Source: an uncultured Collinsella sp. (GTDB lineage Bacteria; Actinomycetota; Coriobacteriia; Coriobacteriales; Coriobacteriaceae). From it: a stretch of DNA of 64,000 nt. Under the pieces are notes generated by a model that saw only the letters and a list, made by a program, of their open reading frames with translations, was not told where the DNA came from and did no database searches. Both the position numbers and the translations under genes were made by a program. The stretch spans positions 1 through 64,000 of the forward strand of contig CABUZK010000006.1 of the NCBI GenBank assembly GCA_902496115.1, in the 5' to 3' direction. Positions 1-8,332 of the stretch are shown piece by piece (within the stretch, counting starts at the first letter, position 1; each line of letters begins with the position of its first letter).

Positions 1-147
1 CATGAGCAGCTAAAAGAGCCCCGTCCCAAATGAGCTACCTAAGCGGTGTTCGCTCATTCTGTAAGCACCGGATTTCGCAAGCGCCGCGGGGACAAACCGT
101 GAGAAACTATTTAGCGTTTATGGAACGTATACGATGGGAGCGATGCC

Positions 148-1215
148 TTGGATAAGAACGAGCTGCAAAAGCGTATGGAACAGGCCATCCGCCTGACGGC
201 ACCTGGTCAGCCGATCCGCACCGCCCTCGACATGATCATCGCCGGTCACCTGGGCGCCCTTATCTGCGTCGGCGACACCGAAAACGTGCTCGCTGCCGGT
301 AACGACGGCTTCCCGCTCAACATTTCGTTCACCTCGAACCGTCTGTTCGAGCTCTCCAAGATGGACGGTGCCATCGTCATCGACGGTGACCTCACCCAGA
401 TCCTGCGCGCCAACTTCCACCTCAATCCCGATCCCTCGCTTGCCACGAGCGAGACGGGTATGCGTCACCGCACCGCCGCTCGCATGTCGGTGCTCACGGA
501 TGCCATCGTGATCTCGGTCTCGGCCCGTCGTGCCGTTGTCAACGTGTACGTTCACGGCAAGAGCTACGAGATCCAGCCCGTTACCACCATCATGAGCTCG
601 GTCAACCAACTCGTCGCCACGCTCCAGACCACCCGTCAGTCGCTCGATCGCTCCCTGCTGCGTCTGACGGCCCTCGAGCTCGATGACTACGTTACGCTCG
701 CTGACATCACCGGCATTTTCTCGAGTTTCGAGATCATGCAGCAGGCAAAGACCGAGCTTAAGGATTGCATTGTCAAGCTGGGCAACCAGGGCAAGCTCGT
801 GCAGATGCAGCTCGAGCAGCTCGCCGGCTCCAGTATGGATACCGAGTATGACCTGATGATCCGCGACTACGCGAGTGACTCCTCCGAGGCAAACGCCGAG
901 AAAATTCGCGCTGAGCTTGCCCGTATGACGCCCAAGGACTTGTCCGACCCGCAGCATGTGGCGGCGGTTCTGGGCTACGACGACCTGGATGAGGACTCTG
1001 TCATGACGCCGCTGGGCCTGCGCACGCTTTCGCGCGTGTCCGTCGTGCGCGACGGCGTGGCCGAGAAGATTGTCGACGAGTACGGCTCGCTGCAGGAACT
1101 CATGGACGACATCAGCGAGGACCCGGAGCGCCTGGGCGACTTTGGCGTCAACAACCCTGCCATTCTTGCGGACTCGCTGTACCGCATGAAGGGCACCAAA
1201 CAGGGGAACGCATAA
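148..1215 (+). CDS. disA: DisA, diadenylate cyclase with DNA-scanning domain
   Basis: Makes the second messenger c-di-AMP from two ATP and scans DNA for lesions. The 355-residue length matches the family. The N-terminal DAC domain shows the two catalytic signatures, DGA at residues 73-75 and RHRTA at 106-110. A helical linker follows, and the C-terminus (VMTPLGLRTLSRV, then SLQELMDDI) fits the helix-hairpin-helix DNA-binding domain. The start is a TTG at 148, with GGGAG at 136-140 as ribosome-binding site; nearby ATGs are out of frame. The stop overlaps the ispD start (TAATG), so the two are translationally coupled. The upstream 147 bases hold only a small AATGAGC/GCTCATT hairpin (29-58). In B. 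subtilis disA heads the same cluster. Confidence 0.95.
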   Translation: MDKNELQKRMEQAIRLTAPGQPIRTALDMIIAGHLGALICVGDTENVLAAGNDGFPLNISFTSNRLFELSKMDGAIVIDGDLTQILRANFHLNPDPSLATSETGMRHRTAARMSVLTDAIVISVSARRAVVNVYVHGKSYEIQPVTTIMSSVNQLVATLQTTRQSLDRSLLRLTALELDDYVTLADITGIFSSFEIMQQAKTELKDCIVKLGNQGKLVQMQLEQLAGSSMDTEYDLMIRDYASDSSEANAEKIRAELARMTPKDLSDPQHVAAVLGYDDLDEDSVMTPLGLRTLSRVSVVRDGVAEKIVDEYGSLQELMDDISEDPERLGDFGVNNPAILADSLYRMKGTKQGNA

Positions 1216-1943
1216 TGGCGCCCGTATGCGCCGTGGTCGTTGCCGGCGGCAGCGGCCAGCGCTTTGGAAATCCCGGCGGCAAGCAGCTCGTTAACGTGGC
1301 GGGCCGTCCGCTTATGAGCTGGTCCATCCGTGCGTTCGATCGCAGTGACAAGGTCGGCCACATCGTGGTGGTGTGTCCTGTCGAGCGCCGTGCCGAGATG
1401 CGCCGCCTGGCCATCGACCCGTTTGGCTATGACACGCCCATCAGCTTTGCCGATGCCGGCGATACCCGTCAGGATTCCACCCGAGCCGGCGTGCATGCGG
1501 TACCGGCAGGCTTTGAATACGTCGCCATTCACGACGGCGCTCGTCCGCTCATTACGACCGAGGCCATCGATCACGCTATCGATGTGCTCGTGAGCGACCG
1601 CGCCCTCGACGGTGTCGTGTGCGGTCAGCCCGCAATCGACACGCTCAAGATCGTCGATGGCGATAACATCGTCGAGACGCCGCCGCGCGAACTCTATTGG
1701 GCCGCACAGACGCCGCAGATCTTTAGCGTCGACGCCATGAAGCGCGCCCACACCGCAGCTATCGCCGAGGGCTTTATCGGGACCGATGATTCTTCGCTGG
1801 TCGAGCGCATGGGAGGACGCGTTCGCTGCGTCCAGAGCCCACGCGATAACCTTAAGGTGACGGTACCCGAGGACTTGCGTCCCGTAACCGCGATTCTGCT
1901 CGGCCGCATGGCCGAGGGAGAGGACCTTCCCCATGTTCAGTAA
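1215..1943 (+). CDS. ispD: IspD, 2-C-methyl-D-erythritol 4-phosphate cytidylyltransferase
   Basis: Third enzyme of the MEP isoprenoid pathway: transfers CMP from CTP to methylerythritol phosphate. The 242 residues begin with the nucleotide-binding loop AGGSGQRFG (10-18). GGKQ at 21-24 stands where most homologues have PKQ. GDTRQDSTR (82-90) and HDGARPL (106-112) are further family motifs, and the end carries DNLKVTVPEDL. The ATG overlaps the disA stop by one base, and the 3' end overlaps ispF by 11 bases, so disA-ispD-ispF form one tightly coupled operon. Confidence 0.95.
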   Translation: MAPVCAVVVAGGSGQRFGNPGGKQLVNVAGRPLMSWSIRAFDRSDKVGHIVVVCPVERRAEMRRLAIDPFGYDTPISFADAGDTRQDSTRAGVHAVPAGFEYVAIHDGARPLITTEAIDHAIDVLVSDRALDGVVCGQPAIDTLKIVDGDNIVETPPRELYWAAQTPQIFSVDAMKRAHTAAIAEGFIGTDDSSLVERMGGRVRCVQSPRDNLKVTVPEDLRPVTAILLGRMAEGEDLPHVQ

Positions 1944-2427
1944 CCTGCGCATTGGCCACGGCTACGACGTCCACCGTTTGGTGGAGGGGCGTCGATGTAT
2001 TATCGGCGGGGTCGACATTCCCTACGAGCGCGGCCTGCTGGGCCACTCGGATGCCGATGTGCTCGCGCACGCCTTGGCCGACGCCATTCTGGGCGCCTGC
2101 CGCGGGGGAGACATCGGCAAACTGTTCCCCGACATCGATCCTGCCTACGAGGGTGCCGACTCGATGGTGCTGCTTGCCCGTGTGATGGACTATGCGCGCG
2201 AGCTGGGCTTTGAGTTTGTCGATGCCGATTGCACCATTGCCTGCCAGCAACCCAAGATCACCCCGCACCGCGATGCCATGCGCGCCAACCTTGCCCATGC
2301 TCTGGGCGTTGACGTCGAAAACGTGGGCGTTGCCGCCACTACGACCGAAAAGCTCGGTTGGGAAGGCCAAGGCGAGGGAATTGGCGCCTGGGCCGTCTGC
2401 CTGCTACAGAAAACCGCTAAGGAGTAA
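1933..2427 (+). CDS. ispF: IspF, 2-C-methyl-D-erythritol 2,4-cyclodiphosphate synthase
   Basis: Converts CDP-methylerythritol 2-phosphate to the cyclodiphosphate in the MEP pathway. The 164-residue protein has the metal-binding signature GHGYDVHR (8-15, with D12 and H14) and GHSDADVLAHAL (37-48, with H46). The C-terminal TTTEKLGWEGQGEGIGAWA is the typical trimer/substrate loop. The ATG lies inside the end of ispD, directly after GAGGACC, so translation is coupled. CysS follows after three bases, continuing the operon. Confidence 0.96.
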   Translation: MFSNLRIGHGYDVHRLVEGRRCIIGGVDIPYERGLLGHSDADVLAHALADAILGACRGGDIGKLFPDIDPAYEGADSMVLLARVMDYARELGFEFVDADCTIACQQPKITPHRDAMRANLAHALGVDVENVGVAATTTEKLGWEGQGEGIGAWAVCLLQKTAKE

Positions 2428-2430
2428 CGA

Positions 2431-3897
2431 ATGCGTATCTACAACAGCGCTACCCATAAAAAGGAAGAGTTCCAGCCCATCGAGTCCGGCAAGGTCCGCA
2501 TGTATGTGTGCGGCCCCACGGTCTACGACAACATCCACATCGGCAATGCCCGCACGTTCATCAGCTTTGACGTGATCCGCCGTTGGCTCATCGCGAGCGG
2601 CTACGAGGTCACGTTCGCACAGAACCTCACCGATGTCGATGACAAGATCATCAAGCGCGCCAACGAGCAGGGCCGTACGGCTGCCGAGGTCGCGACGGAG
2701 TTCTCCGACAAGTTCATCGGCGTCATGCGCGCCGCCAACGTGCTCGATCCCGACGTGCGCCCCCGCGCCACCAAGGAGATCGGCCCCATGATCGCCATGA
2801 TCAAGACGCTTATCGAGCAGGGCCACGCTTACGCAGCCGATAACGGCGATGTGTACTTTGCCGTGCGCAGCGATCCCAACTACGGCCAGGTCTCGGGCCG
2901 CAACATCGACGACCTTATGGTGGGCGCGCGCATCGAGGAGAACGAGGACAAGAACGACCCGCTCGACTTTGCCCTGTGGAAGGCCGCCAAGCCCGGCGAG
3001 CCCAGCTGGCCGAGCCCCTGGGGCGAGGGCCGTCCCGGTTGGCACACCGAGTGCGCCGCCATGGTGCACCGCTATCTGGGCACCCCGATCGACATTCACG
3101 GCGGTGGCTCCGACCTTGCCTTCCCGCATCACGAGAACGAGTGCGCCCAGGCCACCTGCGCCTGGCACCAGGGCTTCTCCAACACCTGGATGCACACGGG
3201 CATGCTGCTGGTTGACGGCGAGAAGATGTCCAAGTCGCTCGGTAACTTCTTTACGCTGGCCGAGGTGCTCGAGCAGCACTCTGCCGCGGCTCTGCGCTTG
3301 CTGATGCTGCAGACGAGCTATCGCTCGCCGCTCGACTTCTCTTGGGAGCGCCTGGAGGGTGCCGAGAACTCGCTCACGCGTATCGCCGGCACGGTCGAGA
3401 ACCTGCGCTGGGCTGCAAGCCACGCGACGGCCGACGCCGATGAGGCTGCCGCCGAGGCGTTTGTCGCCAAGGCCGCCGAGACTCGTACTGCCTTTAAGGA
3501 GTGCATGGACGACGACTTTAACACCGCCGGTGCCATGGGTGCCGTCTTTGGCTTTGTGACCGAGTGCAACCAGTACCTGGAGCAGGCAGGCGACGCTGCC
3601 GACAAGGCCGCCGCGCTTGCCGCTGCCGATACCCTGGCCGAGTTGCTCGATACGTTTGGCGTTGAGCTTCCCGAGCCCAAGGTCGAGCTGCCGCTGGGCC
3701 TGCTGGGCGTTGCCGCCGGTCTGGTTGCCTACACGGGTGACGATGTGGACGAGGCCGCTGCCAAGATTCTCGAGGCTCGCGCCGAGGCCCGCGCCGCCAA
3801 GAACTGGGATCTGGCCGATGCCATCCGCGACCAGCTCAAGGACCTGGGCCTGACGATCGAGGATACTGCCGCGGGCACTCGTATTAAGACTCTCTAG
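2431..3897 (+). CDS. cysS: Cysteinyl-tRNA synthetase
   Basis: Charges tRNA-Cys. The 488-residue class I synthetase has the zinc-site CGPTVYD motif (27-33), the HIGN signature (36-39) and KMSKS (265-269). A helical anticodon-binding region and a C-terminal DALR-like segment follow. It starts with ATG three bases after the ispF stop, with AAGGAG overlapping the ispF end as ribosome-binding site. In B. subtilis gltX and cysE lie between ispF and cysS; here they are absent. Confidence 0.96.
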   Translation: MRIYNSATHKKEEFQPIESGKVRMYVCGPTVYDNIHIGNARTFISFDVIRRWLIASGYEVTFAQNLTDVDDKIIKRANEQGRTAAEVATEFSDKFIGVMRAANVLDPDVRPRATKEIGPMIAMIKTLIEQGHAYAADNGDVYFAVRSDPNYGQVSGRNIDDLMVGARIEENEDKNDPLDFALWKAAKPGEPSWPSPWGEGRPGWHTECAAMVHRYLGTPIDIHGGGSDLAFPHHENECAQATCAWHQGFSNTWMHTGMLLVDGEKMSKSLGNFFTLAEVLEQHSAAALRLLMLQTSYRSPLDFSWERLEGAENSLTRIAGTVENLRWAASHATADADEAAAEAFVAKAAETRTAFKECMDDDFNTAGAMGAVFGFVTECNQYLEQAGDAADKAAALAAADTLAELLDTFGVELPEPKVELPLGLLGVAAGLVAYTGDDVDEAAAKILEARAEARAAKNWDLADAIRDQLKDLGLTIEDTAAGTRIKTL

Positions 3898-3903
3898 TAT
3901 TTG

Positions 3904-4007
3904 TCGACCGTTCGAGGTGCGGCAGATTGCCTTGAAAGAGGAGGGCATAGACCTGGTGGTCATGCCCGACGATTGAAAGGCAAGGTGCCGTGGCTCGAAC
4001 GGTCGAT
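3904..4007. repeat. Long imperfect palindrome between cysS and rlmB
   Basis: About 104 bases fold back almost completely on themselves. The outer 13 bases (TCGACCGTTCGAG) pair perfectly with the far end. Further matched blocks CGGCA, TTGCCTT and GGGCAT lie toward the centre (about 34 of 48 positions paired). It sits between two genes of the same operon and has no T-run, so it is more likely an mRNA-processing or repeat element than a terminator. A 20-residue reading frame inside it looks accidental. Confidence 0.6.
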
Positions 4008-4040
4008 TCTTGTTTGTTATCTATTTAAGGAGGTCGCTTT

Positions 4041-4955
4041 ATGGCCGACAATCGCAAGCGCGCGTCTCGTGGCGGCAAGCAGGCTGCTTCTGGCTTGCGT
4101 CCGATTCGCCGTAATGACCGCGCTGCCGCTCCCAAGGGTCAGCGCGATCGTACCCAGGCCGCACGTCCGCAGCGCGATCGCAACCGCGACGCTGTCCAGG
4201 CTCCCAAGGGCGAGTTTATCGAAGGCCGTCGTGCTGCCGCCGAGGCGCTGCGCACTGGTTTTCCCATCAAGTGCGCGCTCATTGCCGAGGGCGGGGAGCG
4301 CGATGCCGCCCTGTCGCGTCTGGTCGATGACCTCAACGCCGCGGGCGTCCGCATTAAGTATGTGCCGCGCGCGCAGCTCGACGCACTGTCGAGCCATGGC
4401 GCTCACCAGGGCATTGCGCTCGAGGTTGGCAACTTCCCCTATGCCGATGTCGCCGATATCCTCGACCGCGCGGGCGACGGTCCGGCACTTGTCGTGGTAC
4501 TCGACCATGTGACCGACGACGGTAACTTTGGCGCTATCGTGCGCTCCGCCGAGGTCGTGGGCGCCGCGGGCGTCATCATCGCCAACAAGCGCGCCGCCGG
4601 CGTGACCGTGGGCAGCTACAAGACCTCAGCCGGTGCCGTCATGCACCTGCCCATCGCGCAGGTTCCCAATATCGCCCGTGCGCTCGATGACCTCAAGGCC
4701 GCCGGCTTTTGGGTGGGCGGTGCCTCCGAGCACGCCGAAGGCAGTTGCTGGGATGCTCCCTTCGAGGGTCGCGTGGCGCTCGTCATGGGGTCCGAGGGCG
4801 ACGGCATCTCGCGCCTGGTGCTCGAGAAATGCGACTTTTTGACCAAGCTTCCCCAGCGCGGCATGACCGAGAGCCTCAATGTTGCCCAGGCGACCACGGC
4901 GCTGTGCTTTGAGTGGCTGCGCCGCAACGCCGGCGAGCTCATGGGGGAGGAGTAG
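4041..4955 (+). CDS. rlmB: RlmB-type rRNA 2'-O-methyltransferase (SpoU/TrmH family)
   Basis: Predicted to methylate the ribose of a 23S rRNA guanosine using S-adenosylmethionine. The 304 residues comprise a basic, disordered N-terminus (1-55), a substrate-binding domain beginning FIEGRRAAAEAL, and a C-terminal SPOUT knot with the family motifs DHVTDDGNFGAIVRSAE, MGSEGDGISRL and MTESLNVAQATT. The ATG at 4041 follows AAGGAGG. yacP starts three bases after the stop. The cysS-rlmB-yacP order matches Bacillus, where mrnC lies between cysS and rlmB. Confidence 0.93.
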   Translation: MADNRKRASRGGKQAASGLRPIRRNDRAAAPKGQRDRTQAARPQRDRNRDAVQAPKGEFIEGRRAAAEALRTGFPIKCALIAEGGERDAALSRLVDDLNAAGVRIKYVPRAQLDALSSHGAHQGIALEVGNFPYADVADILDRAGDGPALVVVLDHVTDDGNFGAIVRSAEVVGAAGVIIANKRAAGVTVGSYKTSAGAVMHLPIAQVPNIARALDDLKAAGFWVGGASEHAEGSCWDAPFEGRVALVMGSEGDGISRLVLEKCDFLTKLPQRGMTESLNVAQATTALCFEWLRRNAGELMGEE

Positions 4956-4958
4956 CGC

Positions 4959-5636
4959 ATGTCCAAAAAGAACCGTGCCAAGTCCAAAGCCAAGCGCTTT
5001 GGCGAAGGCTCGGCCAAGCCGATTGTCTCGGCCGCGACCTACGGCGTGGGCGGCAATGCGTTTGCACAGGCTATCGCCGACCCAGTCTCGACGGTGCACT
5101 CCAACAAGCCCGAGCTGCTGGTGGTCGACGGTTACAACGTGATCCACTGCACGCCGCGCTACGAAAAGCTCGTATACGACCATTCCGACGATCCGTATTC
5201 CAGCGACGTTCACGATATGGCGCGCACCGCCCTCATCAACGATGTCGCCGCGTTTGCCCAGGGCCGCTACGAGGCTGTGATTGTGTTTGACGGTGCGGGC
5301 AATATCTCCAGCGAGCGTCCCAACCTGCCGGCCCGCGGCGTGCGCATCGAGTTTTCGCCGACGGGCGTCTCTGCCGACACCGTGGTGCAGAAGCTCTGCA
5401 TCGAGGCACGTGAGGAGGGCCGCGCGTGCTCCGTGGTATCGAGTGACGGTACAATTCAAGCCGTCGTTATGGGCAAGGGTGTCACGCGTATCTCGAGCCG
5501 CATGCTGGTGGACGAGATCAAGCAGATCGATAACGACGTTCACGAGGCAGAGGAAGCTCCGCAGATCAAGATGACCCTGGGTAGCCGCCTGAGCCCCGAG
5601 GCGCTGGCCAAGCTCAAGGCTCTGCGCGGGAGGTAG
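4959..5636 (+). CDS. yacP: YacP/Rae1-like NYN-domain ribonuclease
   Basis: A 225-residue protein whose residues from about 51 form an NYN (PIN-like) domain: LLVVDGYNVIH, VIVFDGAGN, and SADTVVQKL with the acidic residues expected for metal-dependent RNA cleavage. Family members such as B. subtilis Rae1 cut mRNA on the ribosome. The first 50 residues are a basic extension (MSKKNRAKSKAKRF) not usual in short homologues. It is the last gene of the disA operon; the hairpin at about 5638-5672 just after the stop may end transcription. Confidence 0.85.
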   Translation: MSKKNRAKSKAKRFGEGSAKPIVSAATYGVGGNAFAQAIADPVSTVHSNKPELLVVDGYNVIHCTPRYEKLVYDHSDDPYSSDVHDMARTALINDVAAFAQGRYEAVIVFDGAGNISSERPNLPARGVRIEFSPTGVSADTVVQKLCIEAREEGRACSVVSSDGTIQAVVMGKGVTRISSRMLVDEIKQIDNDVHEAEEAPQIKMTLGSRLSPEALAKLKALRGR

Positions 5637-5663
5637 GGGAGTTGGCGGAGCGATGCTGTCTCG

Positions 5664-7004
5664 CTAACTCCATTCAGCGATGTCGATCATTCTTTCGAGG
5701 CGCCATGTTAGCGCCTCTTTTAGATAAGGCAGTCTTGCTGTAAGAGCGTCGTTTTTGGATAGGATTTCGATTGCCTCGTCAACGAAACCCTCGAGCTTGT
5801 CGTCGTCAAACCAGCTCATATCCTCAACAAGCAGCATTTGTTTCGCGGGGCTTGAATGAAACTGCGCGCTGGTAAAACTGTGCTCTCCTGCCTTAAGCTC
5901 CTCTAGAGAAACGTTGCACCAGAGCGATGATCCCGAATCGAAGATGGGGGCAGGTCTGCAGGCTAGCGTGTTGACGTTTCGCACAAGGCCAAAGTTACGC
6001 CAATGGCGATCATAGTTGGCAATGATGTCATCGCATACAATCATGCGGTCAAGGGCGCCTTTTATATCTGTCGCTCCAAGCTCCTCGCAGTTTGCTACAT
6101 ACCGTTCGTAATCGGTTAGTCGCTCGTCTACATTTGCATGCTGGTTTACATAGAACGCAGGGACATATTCTTCTTCGTCAGTTAAGAAGACATTGCATGT
6201 GCTCAAGGCAGAAGTACCCGCGCCTTCGAGCGAATAGGGTACATAATCGCAAGCGTTTAGGATGCGACGGTGAAGTGCGGTCGCCACCATCTCGTTATAG
6301 GGTTCCTGGTTTAGATGCGCACCTGCCTTGTGGAGGATTCGACGGTCACCCTCGCATGTCCAATACTTCTGAAGATTGCCGTCCGAGGTGTTATCGGGCT
6401 TTGCGGCGGCTGCTTTGCCCTCTGGGGCGAAGGGTGCGATGGACAGAGAGACGTCGTCAAAAGCATTACTGAAGAAGTTAATATCCTCCCACGCGAGACC
6501 GGAATCTTGGGGTCTAATCCAATACTGGTCGGATAGGGAGAGGCCGAGATTTCGCTGGATGAGTTCATCGGGAACATCGACTGCGGCTTCTGCAAGCAGG
6601 GAGGCTAGTCCAATGCGTGCGAGCGGGATACCGCGGCCTCGCCACCAAATGCGGAAAGAGTCGAGCGACACGGGACTATTGGGGCCAAGTACTCCAATAG
6701 GGGCGTGGATGTAATCGATGTCGGCACCGATGTGGGTAAAGTCTTTTCGCGATGTGCTGTAGACCAGCTGGGCGACTTCGTGCGTGCGGTTCATGAGGGT
6801 AAATGTAATCTCGCTTTTTCCATGGCCTCGACGGGGGCGTCCCCCCGTTTTGGTCACGGAGCGGAGTCGTGCGTTGACGCTGTCTTTGTCGATGAGCCAT
6901 ACACCAGAAGCCTTGCGTGCCTCAAGCGCTCCGTTTTTTATGAGCTCTTGCACCCTGCGCGGGGTGATGTCGAGTAGCTCTGCAGCTTCCTTCGTGGTCA
7001 ACAT
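5664..7004 (-). CDS. HTH protein with C-terminal HipA/CtkA-like kinase fold
   Basis: A 446-residue protein. Residues 1-60 are a MerR/excisionase-type helix-turn-helix (TTKEAAELLDITPRRVQELI then GALEARKASGVWLIDKDSV). The C-terminal half carries HipA-like kinase motifs: MIVCDDIIANYDRHWRNFGL (catalytic D..N and DRH..N) followed by PIFDSGSSLW. HipA-family kinases phosphorylate tRNA synthetases or other proteins; the substrate here is unknown. DNA binding and kinase in one chain replace the usual HipB/HipA gene pair. It stands alone on the minus strand, inserted between yacP and a tRNA gene, and is AT-richer than its neighbours. Three operator-like repeats precede it (7021-7082). Toxin or regulator role is inference. 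Confidence 0.7.
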   Translation of the reverse strand: MLTTKEAAELLDITPRRVQELIKNGALEARKASGVWLIDKDSVNARLRSVTKTGGRPRRGHGKSEITFTLMNRTHEVAQLVYSTSRKDFTHIGADIDYIHAPIGVLGPNSPVSLDSFRIWWRGRGIPLARIGLASLLAEAAVDVPDELIQRNLGLSLSDQYWIRPQDSGLAWEDINFFSNAFDDVSLSIAPFAPEGKAAAAKPDNTSDGNLQKYWTCEGDRRILHKAGAHLNQEPYNEMVATALHRRILNACDYVPYSLEGAGTSALSTCNVFLTDEEEYVPAFYVNQHANVDERLTDYERYVANCEELGATDIKGALDRMIVCDDIIANYDRHWRNFGLVRNVNTLACRPAPIFDSGSSLWCNVSLEELKAGEHSFTSAQFHSSPAKQMLLVEDMSWFDDDKLEGFVDEAIEILSKNDALTARLPYLKEALTWRLERMIDIAEWS

Positions 7005-7020
7005 CGCGAAACCCTTCGCC

Positions 7021-7082
7021 AGAACGAATAGTTTTATTTATTCCATTGTAATTAAAACTATTCGTTCTGACGAATAGTTTTA
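7021..7082 (-). promoter_or_regulatory. Triple operator upstream of the HTH/HipA-like gene
   Basis: AGAACGAATAGTTTTA (7021-7036) and its inverted copy (7053-7068) flank 16 AT-rich bases. A third partial copy, ACGAATAGTTTTA, lies at 7070-7082. A minus-strand -10-like TACAAT is at 7045-7050, between the first two copies. The arrangement fits autorepression by the protein's own N-terminal helix-turn-helix. Confidence 0.65.
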
Positions 7083-7165
7083 AGATGTGGTCGGTCGAAG
7101 GGCCTGTTGCGCCTCGTCCGCAATTCCTTTATTCTTATCTGGCTTCGCGCGAAAGCGCCAAGTGT

Positions 7166-7240
7166 GCCAGTGTGGCGCAACGGTAGCGCAACTGATTTGT
7201 AATCAGTGGGTTGCAGGTTCGATTCCTGTCACTGGCTCCA
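7166..7240 (+). tRNA. tRNA-Thr (anticodon TGT)
   Basis: Complete cloverleaf: acceptor GCCAGTG/CACTGGC, anticodon stem ACTGA/TCAGT around loop TTTGTAA (anticodon TGT, reads ACA), T-loop TTCGATT, and an encoded CCA end. Confidence 0.95.
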
Positions 7241-7249
7241 TGAGAGTTT

Positions 7250-7285
7250 CGGGCTCTGTTCCCTTGTGGGACAGGGCCCGTTTCT
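7250..7285 (+). terminator. Terminator after tRNA-Thr
   Basis: CGGGCTCTGT pairs with ACAGGGCCCG around a short loop and is followed by TTTCTT, ten bases after the tRNA end. Confidence 0.75.
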
Positions 7286-7296
7286 TGTATATGCGG

Positions 7297-7695
7297 CTAT
7301 ATTCGACTGACCGTCGTCAGCTTAAAAGCTACGAGGTACAAGATGCCGCCGATAACGTACATGCAGGCGTCAAGTGGATCTGGGGTACTAAACTCGACTA
7401 CCATGGGCGCAAGTACTTCCCAGCAGATTGAGCATCCCGCCGATAATGTCAAACTGCTTGCAAGGCTGCATATCGGCGTTTTCCCGCTTACCATTTCGCA
7501 GAGGACGTTTACGTAGGCGGGGAAAATGATTCCTCCGCACAGATCTCCGAGCTGATAATGGGCGAAGTTGTAGGGGAGGAAAAAGTCGAAGCTCGCAATG
7601 TATCTGTTAACGAGATACACGATGCCGGCAAGCAACGGCAGAAGATTTGCGCTGGAAATAAGCGCAGATCTGAATCGTTTAGCCACAGACCGCAA
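7297..7695 (-). CDS. Small integral membrane protein, unknown function
   Basis: A frame of 132 residues, mostly hydrophobic, with four likely membrane segments: LLPLLAGIVYLVNRY, GGIIFPAYVNVLCEMV, LTLSAGCSICWEVLAPMVV and YVIGGILYLVAFKL. The WEVLAP...TPDPLDACMYVIGG stretch recalls VanZ-like and related small membrane proteins, but no family is assigned. The longest frame starts at a TTG (7695); a GTG at 7683 is an alternative. It overlaps the end of a small hydrophobic ORF and may be coupled to it. The 3' end faces the tRNA-Thr terminator. Confidence 0.5.
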   Translation of the reverse strand: MRSVAKRFRSALISSANLLPLLAGIVYLVNRYIASFDFFLPYNFAHYQLGDLCGGIIFPAYVNVLCEMVSGKTPICSLASSLTLSAGCSICWEVLAPMVVEFSTPDPLDACMYVIGGILYLVAFKLTTVSRI

Positions 7696-7768
7696 ACATA
7701 GTCAGGCCAAGGCAAATGCCCAAAGCGATGATGATGATCTGGCTGCAGCCGTTACCCGAAGGGACCAT
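7679..7768 (-). CDS. Possible 29-residue hydrophobic peptide
   Basis: ATG at 7768 is preceded on the minus strand by an AAAGAGA-type ribosome-binding site. The frame encodes MVPSGNGCSQ followed by a single membrane segment, and ends with TAA inside the start region of the downstream membrane-protein gene. It could be a membrane microprotein or a leader peptide for translational coupling. Its short length makes it uncertain. Confidence 0.3.
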   Translation of the reverse strand: MVPSGNGCSQIIIIALGICLGLTMFAVCG

Positions 7769-7882
7769 GACATTCTCTTTCTCGATGCTATCGATGCATT
7801 AGTGAATAAAGTATGCCACAGGCGGCAGTGTATTTGTTGAGCAACAACCCGTGGCCGCCGACACGCTTTCGTTTTGTATCGC

Positions 7883-8281
7883 CTAAAGCGTCAGTCGAAT
7901 AAGCGGGCGCTTACCGTGGTAGCTTTCGATAATGGCACGAGCGTTGTCGACGGCCACGACACTCCTGAGCCTATTGGAGAATCCGCCCGCAATGAGGGCA
8001 AATACGACGGCGATGGCAAGGGCGCAGTACGTGACCAAGCGTGCCTTCTTGCGAAATTCTCCGAGCTGATTGACCTTATCTCCGTAAAACATTCTGGCGA
8101 TGATTTGTTGCTTGTGAAGTGTCGTACCTGCGGAAGGTAGAGGGTGGAGCGTCTCGACGACGTTGCGTATGGGTGCAGCTGCAACGGTATGTGATTCCGC
8201 CCAGTTAACCCTCCGGCCCGCAATAACCAAGCACTGCTTGGTCGTCTGATATGGCCCCACAAAAGAGAATGGGATCAACAA
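7883..8281 (-). CDS. Hypothetical protein with one C-terminal membrane segment
   Basis: The open frame gives up to 132 residues from a TTG at 8281. A shorter start is the ATG at 8092 (MFYGDKVNQLGEFRKKARL). Neither has a convincing ribosome-binding site. The only clear feature is a membrane helix (TYCALAIAVVFALIAGG) after a basic stretch, which makes the minus-strand frame more credible than the overlapping plus-strand frame. It is probably part of a small membrane-protein cluster with the gene at 7297, possibly degraded. Confidence 0.3.
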   Translation of the reverse strand: MLIPFSFVGPYQTTKQCLVIAGRRVNWAESHTVAAAPIRNVVETLHPLPSAGTTLHKQQIIARMFYGDKVNQLGEFRKKARLVTYCALAIAVVFALIAGGFSNRLRSVVAVDNARAIIESYHGKRPLIRLTL

Positions 8282-8332
8282 GGTCAGCGAAACGGAATCG
8301 TTGGCATCAGGTCTACGGAAAGGAAAAAGACC

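Noticed and set aside
3904..3976. Small gene ending ...RQIALKEEGIDLVVMPDD between cysS and rlmB
   Set aside because: No start codon with a ribosome-binding site; it lies entirely within a palindrome.
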